From: Methanofollis fontis
GTDB lineage: Archaea > Halobacteriota > Methanomicrobia > Methanomicrobiales > Methanofollaceae
Assembly: GCF_004297185.1 (NCBI RefSeq)
Contig: NZ_PGCL01000001.1
Span: 434,001-498,000, forward strand
Direction: 5' to 3'
DNA length: 64,000 nucleotides
The position numbers and the translations under genes were made by a program. Position 1 is the first letter of the stretch; each line of letters opens with the position of its first letter. Shown here one piece after another: positions 55,988-64,000 of the stretch. The notes beneath the pieces are model-generated. The model did no database searches. It was not told the origin of the DNA and worked only from the letters and a program-made list of their open reading frames with translations.

Positions 55988-56603
55988 GGTGGGGTGGAGA
56001 CCGCCGGGAAAAGACTGCGGGCTCTGCGGGGCACGCACCTGCGAGGGTTTCCTCGCCGCCGTGGAGCGGGGGGAGAAACGGCTGCAGGAGTGTCCGTTCT
56101 ACCATGAGGGGGGGACGGCGGACGGACGAGGAGCTGCCGTCCACACGGGCAGAGACGTGCTGGGCAACACCTACGACTTCCTGCTCACACCCCTCCCCGG
56201 CGAACCCTCGGCCCGGAAGGTCGTGCTCCCGTTCAGACCCGATCTCGTGGAGCGCTGGGGGATCGACGCCGGCGACATCGTGCTCGGACGGCCCGAGGGC
56301 GCCGGATGCCCGGTGCAGCATGTGCTCCGCGTCATCGATGCCGACCCTATCACCGGTCTTCTGACCACCCATGTGGTCGGGCCGGCCCATTCGCGGGGAA
56401 AGGAGTGTCTGGACGTGAAGGCCTACCATATCGTCGGCTTCGAGGGTATGGCCCGGACGGTGCTGCGCCCCCCGACCTTCGGGATGCGGCAGCGTTTCCT
56501 GCCCTCGGCCTGCATGATGGCCCTCACCCACACCGGCGTGGTGAACCTGGTCATCGGGCGGGGCGAGGAGGCGCAGGTACGGGTGGAGGACATCAGGCTA
56601 TGA
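55980..56603 (+). CDS. 4Fe-4S domain protein
   Basis: A 207-residue protein starting at GTG (55989 is an alternative). The N-terminus holds a CGLCGARTC motif with a fourth Cys in QECPFY, the PF04060-type four-iron cluster site. The rest is a beta-rich domain (TYDFLLTPLPGEPSARKVV, DIVLGRPEGAGCPVQHVLRV, VDVKAYHIVGFEGM-like). It overlaps both neighbours: the GTPase stop by 8 bases and the marker-16 start by 4. It is probably an electron carrier or scaffold for the same system. Confidence 0.78.
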   Translation: MIKVGWRPPGKDCGLCGARTCEGFLAAVERGEKRLQECPFYHEGGTADGRGAAVHTGRDVLGNTYDFLLTPLPGEPSARKVVLPFRPDLVERWGIDAGDIVLGRPEGAGCPVQHVLRVIDADPITGLLTTHVVGPAHSRGKECLDVKAYHIVGFEGMARTVLRPPTFGMRQRFLPSACMMALTHTGVVNLVIGRGEEAQVRVEDIRL

Positions 56604-57823
56604 AGGATATCGAGGAGATAAGAAGGCGGCTGGAGCGGGGTGAGGCCGTGGTGATGGCCGCCCCGGAGTTCAAGGCCCTGGTGCGGGCCGGGGAGCGTCC
56701 CGCTGCTGATGAGGTGGACATCGTCACCTGCGCAACGGTGGGGGTGATGTCCGGGACGATGGCCGTGCTCTCGGTGCCGGTGGCCGATGCCGGGGCCTTC
56801 GGGCGGGCGACGGCGTTGCGCCTCAATGGCGTCCCGGCCCATCCCGGCCCCTGCCCGAACGAGCGCCTGGGGCTGGTGGATGCGGTGGTCTACGGCACCG
56901 CCCACGCCGATCGCCGCTACGGCGGCGGGCACCTCATTGCCGATCTCGCCGCCGGGCGGGAGATCCGGGTGGAGGCCAGCACCGACGCCGGGGACTTTGA
57001 GGCCCGGATCACCATCGACGACCTGACTTCGGCCCGTCTGGTGACGACGCGGAGCGCCTTCAGGAACTATACGGCCTTCGTGAACCGGTCCGAGGGTTCT
57101 GTGCGGACGATCTTCTCGGCCACCGGGCTCTCGGGCCCGCTCCGAGAGGCCTCGGTCAGCGGCTGCGGGGAGATAAACCCGCTCCAGAACGACCCCGCCC
57201 TCCGCACCATCCGTCCCGGGAGCGGTGTGCTCGCCAACGGCGCCCCGGGATATGTGATGGGCGAGGGGACCAGGAGCACGACGGAGCGCCCGAACATCGC
57301 CGTCTTTGCCGATATACGGGGGATGGACCCCTGCACCTGCGGCGGGTTCGTGACCGCCGCTGGACCGGAGTGCATCACCTCGGTTGCCGCCGCCATACCG
57401 GTGCTGGACGACGCCTCCATCGCCGTCCTCTCGGTGCTGGACGCCGACATCCCCCTCCCGGTCGTCGATATCGCCGACCGCACCCCCTTTGCGGCGGCAG
57501 ACTACGGGCAGGTCTGGGGCGGGACGGACCGGACGGTCACCTACGACCCCGCCGCCTGCGCCTATTGCGAGGCCTGTGCGGCCGGCGCGATCTGCCCCAC
57601 GGGTGCGTTCCTGACCGGGGAGGGGGTCGACCCCTGCCTCTGCGCCTCCTGTGGCGCATGTGCGGTGGCGTGCACCGGCGGAGCGGTCACTGCCGACCTT
57701 GGCGCCCTGGAGGTCGGGGAACGAAGGGTGCCGATCACCATCCGCCAGTCCGACCGAAAAAGGGCAGAAGACCTCTGTTATCGCCTGAAAAACGGACTAT
57801 TAAACGGGAAATATCAATTTTGA
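56600..57823 (+). CDS. Methanogenesis marker 16 / homocysteine biosynthesis protein
   Basis: A 407-residue metalloprotein with an N-terminal HcyBio (DUF39) domain: TCATVGVMSGTMAVLSVP, HPGPCPNERLGLVDAVVYG and SGCGEINPLQNDP. A C-terminal ferredoxin-like module has two cysteine groups, CAYCEACAAG-ICP and CLCASCGACAVAC. Members of this family (COG1900) make homocysteine from aspartate semialdehyde in methanogens and are listed among the methanogenesis marker proteins. The 4-base overlap with the iron-sulfur gene and the following cysteate synthase gene place it in a sulfur-metabolism operon. Confidence 0.88.
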   Translation: MKDIEEIRRRLERGEAVVMAAPEFKALVRAGERPAADEVDIVTCATVGVMSGTMAVLSVPVADAGAFGRATALRLNGVPAHPGPCPNERLGLVDAVVYGTAHADRRYGGGHLIADLAAGREIRVEASTDAGDFEARITIDDLTSARLVTTRSAFRNYTAFVNRSEGSVRTIFSATGLSGPLREASVSGCGEINPLQNDPALRTIRPGSGVLANGAPGYVMGEGTRSTTERPNIAVFADIRGMDPCTCGGFVTAAGPECITSVAAAIPVLDDASIAVLSVLDADIPLPVVDIADRTPFAAADYGQVWGGTDRTVTYDPAACAYCEACAAGAICPTGAFLTGEGVDPCLCASCGACAVACTGGAVTADLGALEVGERRVPITIRQSDRKRAEDLCYRLKNGLLNGKYQF

Positions 57824-57836
57824 GGAGAAAAACAGA

Positions 57837-59108
57837 ATGCGACCATACCAGCTCATCTGTCCGGGGTGCGGGGCGGTCCTGGAGGACCATTACACCCTCG
57901 CCTGCCCCTCCGGGTGCCGTGCCCTGGTCCGGGCGGACTACCGGAAAAAACGCCTGGATCTCCGGGACGAACCCGGCATCTTCCGCTTCGCCGACTGGCT
58001 TCCGGTGGAGGGGACCCTCCCGGCTGAGGCTGGACCGGTGACCTACCGGAGCACTGCCTTTGCCCGTGAGATCGGGCTTGAGAATCTCTGGATCGGTTTT
58101 TCCGGCTACTGGCCGGAACACGGGGCCCGGATCACCACCTGCTCATTTAAGGAACTCGAGGCCCTCCCGACGGTGGTGCGGATGCGGGAGACCGGCAGCG
58201 GCACCCTGGTCGTGGCCTCGGCCGGGAACACCGGGCGGGCCTTCTGCCAGACCGCCGCCGTCACCGGCATCCCGGTGGTGGTGGTGGTGCCCACCGGAGG
58301 GCGGGATCGGATCTGGACGGCCGAACCCACCGACCGGGCCTGCCTGATCACCGTTGACGGCGACTACTCGGATGCGATCGCCGCCGCCGACACCCTCTGC
58401 AACACGCCTGGCCTCGTCCCCGAGGGCGGGGCGCGGAACGTCGCCCGCCGCGACGGCATGGGCACGGTGATGCTCGACGCCGCCGTGAGCATCGGGCGGG
58501 TTCCTGAGCATTATGTGCAGGCGGTCGGGAGCGGCACGGGAGGGATTGCCGCATGGGAGGCGGCGATGCGTCTCATCGGCGACGGGCGGTTCGGGAGCGC
58601 CCTCCCCCGTCTCCATCTCGCCCAGAACATCCCCTTCATCCCGATGGTGCGGGCCTGGCAGGCGGGACGGCGGGAGATCGTCCCGGAGATCGACATGCCC
58701 GACGCCCGGCGCTCGATCGCCGCCGTCTCCGCCGACGTGCTCACCAACCGCAACCCGCCCTATGCGATCGGCGGCGGGGTCTACGACGCCCTCACCGCCA
58801 CCGACGGGCGGATGTATGGCGTGGAGAACCGGGCGGCAGAGGAGGCGGGTCGCCATTTCACCGGGGCCGAGGGGATCGACCTGGACCCGGCAGCGGCGGT
58901 GGCGGTCGCCGCCCTGCTGGAGGCGGTCGAGAGCGGGGCCATCAGTCCCGGCGACTGCACCCTCCTCAACATCACCGGCGGGGGCTACCGGCGGGCGGAG
59001 GAGAGCCTCGACCTCAGAGTGGTCGAGCCCTCCTTCCGCCTCCGCTCCCCGGACGGAGCTGCCGCATGCGCACGAGACGTGCTCGGCTGGGTGAACGAGC
59101 ATGCATGA
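57837..59108 (+). CDS. Cysteate synthase
   Basis: A 423-residue PLP enzyme related to threonine synthase. It opens with a zinc-knuckle-like CPGCGAVLEDHYTLACPSGC, then has the PLP lysine in TTCSFKELEALPTVVR and the phosphate-binding ASAGNTGRAFC loop. Cysteate synthase makes L-cysteate from phosphoserine and sulfite, the first step of coenzyme M formation in Methanomicrobia that lack the ComABC route. A ribosome site (tgaggagaaa) precedes the ATG. The following ComDE gene overlaps its end by 8 bases, confirming the pathway. Confidence 0.92.
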   Translation: MRPYQLICPGCGAVLEDHYTLACPSGCRALVRADYRKKRLDLRDEPGIFRFADWLPVEGTLPAEAGPVTYRSTAFAREIGLENLWIGFSGYWPEHGARITTCSFKELEALPTVVRMRETGSGTLVVASAGNTGRAFCQTAAVTGIPVVVVVPTGGRDRIWTAEPTDRACLITVDGDYSDAIAAADTLCNTPGLVPEGGARNVARRDGMGTVMLDAAVSIGRVPEHYVQAVGSGTGGIAAWEAAMRLIGDGRFGSALPRLHLAQNIPFIPMVRAWQAGRREIVPEIDMPDARRSIAAVSADVLTNRNPPYAIGGGVYDALTATDGRMYGVENRAAEEAGRHFTGAEGIDLDPAAAVAVAALLEAVESGAISPGDCTLLNITGGGYRRAEESLDLRVVEPSFRLRSPDGAAACARDVLGWVNEHA

Positions 59109-60225
59109 GGAGGCCGTCTGCGATCTCCTGAAGGCGCACGGGATCGACCTCGCCCTCACCCTCCCCTGCGACCGCGCCGGTGACCTCTGCTTCCTCCTCC
59201 CCGAACGGATACAGACCGTCGGGCTCAACCGGGAGGAGGACGGCGTCGGGATCGCCGCCGGGGCGGTGCTCGCCGGGCGGCACCCGGTCGTCGTCATCCA
59301 GAGTTCCGGGCTCGGGAACATGCTCAACGCCGTCATGTCCCTGAGCGCCACCTTCGACCTCCCCCTGCCGGTGCTGGCGAGCTGGCGGGGGGTCTACCAG
59401 GAGCGGATACCGGCGCAGGTCCCGTTCAATAGCCGTCTCCCGGCCGTTCTCGACGCCCTCGGGATCCGCTATACCGTCATCGAGGACGCCGCCGGGATCG
59501 GGGGGATCGGGGAGGCAATCGACGACGCCTTCGAGAACAACCGCCCGCATGTCGCCCTGATCTCGCCGAGGCTCTGGGAGGGGGAGGGCTGCACGGCGGG
59601 CTGCCGTTCTATCCCGCCCCGCCCCCGCACCTCCTCCCTCTGCCTGAAACGCGAGATCCCGGAACCCTCCCTGACCAGGTACGGTGCCATAGAGGCGATC
59701 TCACCCCTGCTCGGGGACGCCGCCGTCGTCTCCAATATCGGGGTTCCGAGCAAGGAACTCCATGCGATCGCCGACCGCGACCTGAACTTCTATATGCTCG
59801 GCTCCTACACCCAGGCCTCCCCGATCGGCCTCGGCCTCGCCCTCTCCACCGATCGCCGGGTGGTCGTGCTTGACGGCGACGGCAGCCTCCTGGGGTCGTC
59901 CGTGCTGCCGGTGATCGCCGCCGCCGCCCCGGCGAACCTGACGGTGGTCTGCCTGGACAACGGCGCCTTTGGCTCCACCGGCAACCAGCCCACCTGTGCG
60001 GCCCGGGGCGCCGACCTCGAACTGATCGCACGGGCTTCCGGGATCGGACGGACCTGGAAGGCCGCCGACGCCGCCGGGATTCGGGCAGCACTCCGCGAGG
60101 CGGAGGGCGGCGGCCCGAACTTCGTCCACGTGGTGATCAGACCCGGGAACACCGCCGTCCCGAACATCCCGCTCAGCCCGGCGGCGATCAGGGAGCGGTT
60201 CAGCCGCGCCCTCTCCCGGCCCTGA
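59101..60225 (+). CDS. comDE: Sulfopyruvate decarboxylase, ComD-ComE fusion
   Basis: A 374-residue thiamine-diphosphate enzyme that converts sulfopyruvate to sulfoacetaldehyde, the last committed step before reductive thiol addition in coenzyme M synthesis. The ComD half (1-165) has GLNREEDGVGIAAGAVLAG and QSSGLGNMLNAV; the ComE half (about 185-374) has the TPP motif DGDGSLLGSS with the paired LDNGAFGSTGNQ. In some methanogens the two halves are separate genes; here they are fused. It is co-transcribed with cysteate synthase. Confidence 0.94.
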   Translation: MHEEAVCDLLKAHGIDLALTLPCDRAGDLCFLLPERIQTVGLNREEDGVGIAAGAVLAGRHPVVVIQSSGLGNMLNAVMSLSATFDLPLPVLASWRGVYQERIPAQVPFNSRLPAVLDALGIRYTVIEDAAGIGGIGEAIDDAFENNRPHVALISPRLWEGEGCTAGCRSIPPRPRTSSLCLKREIPEPSLTRYGAIEAISPLLGDAAVVSNIGVPSKELHAIADRDLNFYMLGSYTQASPIGLGLALSTDRRVVVLDGDGSLLGSSVLPVIAAAAPANLTVVCLDNGAFGSTGNQPTCAARGADLELIARASGIGRTWKAADAAGIRAALREAEGGGPNFVHVVIRPGNTAVPNIPLSPAAIRERFSRALSRP

Positions 60226-60280
60226 CCGCCGTCTCCGGTGATTCGGGGGAACGTCCCTGCGAAGGGCTTATCACCTCCGC

Positions 60281-61210
60281 ATGACCAGTACGCGCATGAT
60301 GCTGGACAGGTTTGTGGGCTGCATGCTCGGAGCGGCGATCGGCGACGCCCTCGGTATGCCGGGGGAGAGTTCGGGAATGAACCTGTCCAATATATACGGC
60401 GGCTACCGCAAGGCCTGGAAATGGCACCCCAACGCCGCCCTTGAGCCGGGTCAATACACCGACGACACTCAGATCATGCTGCTCGTCGCCGACCTCCTGG
60501 GTTCCGGCGAGTACTCGGATGAACGCTATGGCCGGGACCTCTCCCGCCTCTGCATGGAGGGCGCCCTCCGCTTCCCGGACGGATCGGTGATGGCCGCCTG
60601 CGAGCACCTGGTCACCGGACAGACCGACCGGGGCGGGGTCAACTCCGATACCGCAGGCTGCATCCCGCTCGCCGTCCCCTTCGCCCTGTATTACGCCGAT
60701 CCCGTGGAGCGCTCCGGCCGACTGGTCAAGGCCTGCTCGGTGACGCATACCAGCCCGGCCGCCCACGCCGCCGCGGTGACGGTCGCCACCACCATCGCCG
60801 CCGCCCTGCACGGGGCCTCGGATCCCTTCGAACGAGCCTTCCAGTGTGCCATGGCCGAAGAACCCGCACTCGGGGAGCGGATCGGTCGGGCGATGGACCT
60901 TCAGAGGGAGGGGATCAGCCTGGAGGGGGCGTTGCCTGCCATCGGGAACGATGTCTCGGTCTTCCAGACCGTCCCGCTCGCATTCTTCCTGATGGGGCGG
61001 TATACCGATCCCGAGAACCTGCTGTATATTGCGGCAAATATCGGCGGAAACACCGACACCATCGCCTTTATCTGCGGGGCGTTCGTCGGGGCGAAATTTG
61101 GGGCAGGTGCGCTCCCGGCCGACCTGCTCGCCGGGCTCGAGAACCGCCACCTGATCGAGGCCAGTGCGTCACGGCTTTTTGAGGCGACAGCCCGGCAAAA
61201 ACCGGTTTGA
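60281..61210 (+). CDS. ADP-ribosylglycohydrolase family protein
   Basis: A 309-residue enzyme of the DraG type. It begins [19 protein letters not shown], has the metal ligands in [15 protein letters not shown] and GVNSDTAGC, and ends with [18 protein letters not shown]. All magnesium-binding acids expected in the family are visible. Such enzymes remove ADP-ribose from arginine or other groups; in diazotrophic methanogens DraG reactivates nitrogenase, but no nif gene is seen here. Met6 (60296) is an alternative start. It is separate from the comDE gene by 55 bp. Confidence 0.9.
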   Translation: MTSTRMMLDRFVGCMLGAAIGDALGMPGESSGMNLSNIYGGYRKAWKWHPNAALEPGQYTDDTQIMLLVADLLGSGEYSDERYGRDLSRLCMEGALRFPDGSVMAACEHLVTGQTDRGGVNSDTAGCIPLAVPFALYYADPVERSGRLVKACSVTHTSPAAHAAAVTVATTIAAALHGASDPFERAFQCAMAEEPALGERIGRAMDLQREGISLEGALPAIGNDVSVFQTVPLAFFLMGRYTDPENLLYIAANIGGNTDTIAFICGAFVGAKFGAGALPADLLAGLENRHLIEASASRLFEATARQKPV

Positions 61211-61254
61211 TCCCGCTGTCCCCCCTGTTCGAGCCCCGCATTCATCCGCCTCCA

Positions 61255-61272
61255 TCTTAAAAAGGGTTAAGA
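61255..61272 (+). promoter_or_regulatory. Promoter element with inverted repeat before argC
   Basis: The sequence tcttaa-aaaggg-ttaaga has 6-bp arms and contains a TATA-like cttaaaaag. It is centred 32 bp before the argC ATG, which suggests a leaderless transcript. The symmetry could serve a repressor. Confidence 0.5.
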
Positions 61273-61295
61273 CTCTTCTCCCGTATAACTCCTGT

Positions 61296-62282
61296 ATGGA
61301 TGTCGCTATCGTCGGGGCCTCCGGCTATGCCGGCGGTGAACTGATCCGTCTCCTCATGACCCATCCGGAGGCGGAAGTGACGGTCGCCACCTCGCGTGCG
61401 CTGGAGGGGCGCCCGGTGACCGATCAGCACCCGCACCTGCGCGGGTATACCGATTGTGTCTTTACGAACCCGGCGGCCGGGGATATCGAGGCGGACTTCG
61501 CCTTCCTTGCGGTGCCCCACACCGCCGCCATGAACTATGTCTCCCCCCTCCTGGAGCGGGGGATCCGGGTCGTGGACCTCTCCGCGGACTACCGGCTGCC
61601 GCGGGATGTGTATGAGAGAATCTACGGTGTCAGCCATACCGACTGGTTCGAGGCGCCGTATGGTCTCCCGGAGATCTCGCGGGAGGGTGTGAAAAACGCC
61701 AGGTTCGTCTCGAACCCCGGATGTTTCCCAACCGGCGCCACGCTGGCGGCGGCACCCCTGGCGCCGCATGCGGCGCACGTGATCTACGACTCCAAGACTG
61801 GGGTTTCCGGGGCGGGCGACAACCCCTCGGCGACGACCCATTACCCGAACGTGGCCGACGGCATCAACCCCTACAAGTGGACGAGCCACCGCCACCTTGC
61901 CGAGATGAAGCAGGAGCTCGCCAGACTCGGTTCGACGGCGGCGTGTTATTTCACCCCGCACCTGGTGCCGGTGAACCGCGGGATCCTGACGACCGCCCAC
62001 ATCCTCCTGGACGAACCGATGGGGCAGGAGGAGGTGGAGGCCCTCTACCGCGAGTTCTACCGGGGCGAGTATTTCGTGCGCCTCCAGCGGCCGATGCTGT
62101 CGGCGGTGCGGGGGAGCAATTTCTGTGATATCGCCGTCGAGAGCGAGGGAAGCCGGGTCGTCGCCGTTTCGGCGATCGATAACCTGGTCAAGGGCGCTGC
62201 CGGGCAGGCGATCCAGAATATGAATATTATGTGCGGCTATGCCGAAAATGCGGGGCTGACCGTGCCCCCGTGCCTACCCTGA
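61296..62282 (+). CDS. argC: N-acetyl-gamma-glutamyl-phosphate reductase
   Basis: A 328-residue arginine biosynthesis dehydrogenase. The NADP fold is [16 protein letters not shown], and the catalytic cysteine is in [15 protein letters not shown], followed by [11 protein letters not shown] and HRHLAEM. It reduces N-acetylglutamyl phosphate to the semialdehyde. The start at 61296 is preferred because [10 protein letters not shown] is the family N-terminus. It begins the arginine gene set argC-CBS-argJ-argB. Confidence 0.95.
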   Translation: MDVAIVGASGYAGGELIRLLMTHPEAEVTVATSRALEGRPVTDQHPHLRGYTDCVFTNPAAGDIEADFAFLAVPHTAAMNYVSPLLERGIRVVDLSADYRLPRDVYERIYGVSHTDWFEAPYGLPEISREGVKNARFVSNPGCFPTGATLAAAPLAPHAAHVIYDSKTGVSGAGDNPSATTHYPNVADGINPYKWTSHRHLAEMKQELARLGSTAACYFTPHLVPVNRGILTTAHILLDEPMGQEEVEALYREFYRGEYFVRLQRPMLSAVRGSNFCDIAVESEGSRVVAVSAIDNLVKGAAGQAIQNMNIMCGYAENAGLTVPPCLP

Positions 62283-62288
62283 ACGGAG

Positions 62289-62786
62289 ATGAAGAGAATG
62301 AAAGTACGTGATATCATGACCGTGGACCCGGTGACCGTCTCCCCCGACGATTCGGTCCGCCGGGCGGCGTCGCTGCTGCGCCGACACAATGTGAGCGGGC
62401 TCCCCGTGATCGACGAGAACCAGGTGGTCGGTATGGTCACCGAGGCCGATATCCTCTCCCTGCTGAAGACCGGCGGGATCTCGAACGACCTCTGGCTTCC
62501 ATCACCCCTCGAGTTCATCGAGGTCCCGATCCGGGAGGCGATCAACTGGGAGAAGACCCGTGAGGCCCTTTCTGATGTGGGGAAGGTGACGGTGCGGAAG
62601 GTGATGTCGATGCCGGTGATCACCATCGGACCGGACGAGGAGATCGAGCGTGCGGCGGCCCTGATGCTGAGGGAGGGGATCGCACGCCTGCCGGTCGTGG
62701 AGAAGGGGCGGCTGGTCGGGATCCTTGCACGTCGCGATATCGTGCAGGGGCTCGGCACCTCCTTCTCGGAGGGAGAAGAGGAATGA
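62289..62786 (+). CDS. CBS-domain pair protein
   Basis: A 165-residue protein made of two CBS domains: KVRDIMTVDPVTVSPDDSV to VVGMVTEADILSLL, and VRKVMSMPVITIGPDEEIE to LVGILARRDIVQGL. CBS pairs bind adenosine nucleotides such as AMP or ATP. Between argC and argJ, overlapping argJ by 4 bases, it could sense energy state for arginine synthesis; this is inference. The starts at 62289 and 62298 are both possible. Confidence 0.9.
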   Translation: MKRMKVRDIMTVDPVTVSPDDSVRRAASLLRRHNVSGLPVIDENQVVGMVTEADILSLLKTGGISNDLWLPSPLEFIEVPIREAINWEKTREALSDVGKVTVRKVMSMPVITIGPDEEIERAAALMLREGIARLPVVEKGRLVGILARRDIVQGLGTSFSEGEEE

Positions 62787-63934
62787 AGAGTCTCTGCGCC
62801 GTCCCCGGCGTGGAGGCGGCGGGAATAAAGGAGGGCAAATATGGTCTCGCCCTGATCCGGGCCGAGGGCACGGCGGCCGCCACCTTCACCTCGAACCTGA
62901 TGGCCGCCGCCCCGGTGCAGGTGATGCGCCGGCAGATCCGGGCGGGCCGCCTGGAGGCGATCGTGGTGAACTCGGGGTGTGCGAACGCCTATACCGGGCA
63001 GCGGGGCGTTGAAGACGCCGTGGAGATGACCGCCATCGCCGGCGAGGCGCTCGGTGTCGATGCCGGCCGGGTCGGGGTGGCGAGCACCGGCGTGATCGGG
63101 CGTTACCTGGACCTGCCGCTGATCAGGCGGCAGTGTGCGGCGGTGGCGCCGACACTCTCCTGTTCGGCCGCGGCCGAGACCGCCGCCGCCCGGGCGATCA
63201 TGACCACCGATCTCGTCGAGAAGCACGCCCTGGTGGAGGCGGACGGTTTCACGGTCGGCGGCATCTGCAAGGGGAGCGGGATGATCGCCCCGAACATGGG
63301 CACGATGCTCGCCTTCATCTATACCGATGCCGAGATCGGGGCCGAGGACCTATCGGACTCCCTGCGCACGGCCGTGAGGCGGAGTTTCAACCGGGTGGTC
63401 GTGGACGGCGACGAGAGCACGAACGACTGCGCCTTCTGCACGGCCACGGGTGCTGCGGGGCGGGTGCCGCGTGCGGCCTTCGACGCCGCCCTGGAGCAGT
63501 GCTGCATCTCTCTCGGGATGCAGATCGCCGCCGACGGCGAGGGCGCCACCAAGCTCATCGAGGTGCGGGTCTCCGGGGCCGGGGACGAGGCGGCGGCCGA
63601 GATGATCGCCCGCACGGTCGTGGGTTCCCCGCTCGTCAAGACGGCGGTCTATGGCGAGGACCCGAACTGGGGGCGGGTGATCGCCGCGGCCGGGCGTGCC
63701 GGCACCCCCTTCGACCCGGATGCGGTGGACCTCTCCATCGGGGAGGGCGAGGCCGAGACCCCCCTCGTCCGGAACGGCGAGATCGTCTCCGACCTCGTGC
63801 GGGCGAAGGCGGCGATGCAGGGGCGGCGGGTGGTCTTCGCCCTCTCGGTCGGCGACGGCGAGGGCGAGGCCACCGCATGGGGATGCGACCTCACCGAGAA
63901 ATATGTTGAGATCAACGGGAAGTACACAACATGA
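62783..63934 (+). CDS. argJ: Glutamate N-acetyltransferase / amino-acid N-acetyltransferase
   Basis: A 383-residue enzyme of the cyclic acetyl-ornithine pathway. The autoprocessing site is in PNMGTMLAFIYTDA, where the Thr after Gly is the nucleophile, with KGSGMIAPNMG upstream. GEGATKLIEVRVSGAG and EDPNWGRVIAAAGRAG complete the pattern. The proprotein is cleaved into two chains. The stop overlaps argB by 4 bases, as is usual for this operon. Confidence 0.95.
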   Translation: MKSLCAVPGVEAAGIKEGKYGLALIRAEGTAAATFTSNLMAAAPVQVMRRQIRAGRLEAIVVNSGCANAYTGQRGVEDAVEMTAIAGEALGVDAGRVGVASTGVIGRYLDLPLIRRQCAAVAPTLSCSAAAETAAARAIMTTDLVEKHALVEADGFTVGGICKGSGMIAPNMGTMLAFIYTDAEIGAEDLSDSLRTAVRRSFNRVVVDGDESTNDCAFCTATGAAGRVPRAAFDAALEQCCISLGMQIAADGEGATKLIEVRVSGAGDEAAAEMIARTVVGSPLVKTAVYGEDPNWGRVIAAAGRAGTPFDPDAVDLSIGEGEAETPLVRNGEIVSDLVRAKAAMQGRRVVFALSVGDGEGEATAWGCDLTEKYVEINGKYTT

Positions 63935-64000
63935 GGCGCGAAGAAGTGCTGATGGAGGCCCTGCCCTATATCCAGCAGTTCCACGGGCGGACCATCGTCA
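63931..64000 (+). CDS. argB: Acetylglutamate kinase, 5' part only
   Basis: The first 23 codons are seen before the window edge: REEVLMEALPYIQQFHGRT, the standard ArgB N-terminus. Its ATG overlaps the argJ stop by 4 bases. The rest lies outside the window. Confidence 0.85.
   Translation, partial: MRREEVLMEALPYIQQFHGRTIV

Overview
The window is a high-GC stretch of an archaeal chromosome, almost certainly a hydrogenotrophic methanogen of the order Methanomicrobiales (a Methanofollis/Methanoculleus-like organism; this is inference). Support comes from archaeal riboflavin synthase RibC, an A-type ATP synthase operon, an Orc1/Cdc6 initiator, coenzyme M biosynthesis by the cysteate synthase/ComDE route, a methanogenesis-marker-16 (homocysteine biosynthesis) protein, S-layer-type secreted proteins and archaeal TATA-box promoters, several of which imply leaderless mRNAs.

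Layout. 0-8 kb: purE, divergent from a class V aminotransferase-ribC-ribH-aspartate aminotransferase run, a membrane sensor, then Yip1-like and S-layer-like membrane proteins. 8-13 kb: a methyltransferase, an opposing GerW/DUF2953/small-protein operon, and a CooS-like protein lacking a key active-site cysteine, followed by a frame-disrupted cupin. 13-17.6 kb: an RNase III-fold protein, a serine hydrolase and a transglutaminase-like lipoprotein. 17.7-23.3 kb: an accessory patch with a twice-frameshifted DNA-binding gene, iteron-like TTGCACC repeats, a zinc-ribbon protein, an EVE-domain protein and a PLD-helicase (defence-like). 23.9-26.2 kb: polysaccharide deacetylase and flippase. 26.4-30.1 kb: an Orc1/Cdc6 gene with a dyad-rich upstream region (candidate origin) and a multidomain histidine kinase. 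30.2-40.3 kb: mostly poorly known genes, including a CARF-like/winged-helix regulator, a seven-repeat propeller, zinc-ribbon and lipoproteins, and a short S24e-like protein.

40.9-50.6 kb: a complete, tightly overlapping A-type ATP synthase operon in the order H-I-K-E-C-F-A-B-D-(G). Its K subunit is unusual: 482 residues, six fused helical hairpins, of which only five carry the ion-binding glutamate. 50.7-54.3 kb: TrpB2, an alpha/beta hydrolase and an ATP-NAD-kinase-like protein.

54.5-60.2 kb: a co-directional run of ABC-type ATPase, HypB-like GTPase, 4Fe-4S protein, marker-16 protein, cysteate synthase and fused sulfopyruvate decarboxylase. It links sulfur assimilation, iron-sulfur or metal handling and coenzyme M synthesis, and the first three proteins may be unrecognised partners of that pathway. 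The window ends with ADP-ribosylglycohydrolase and the arginine genes argC-CBS-argJ-argB (argB cut by the edge).
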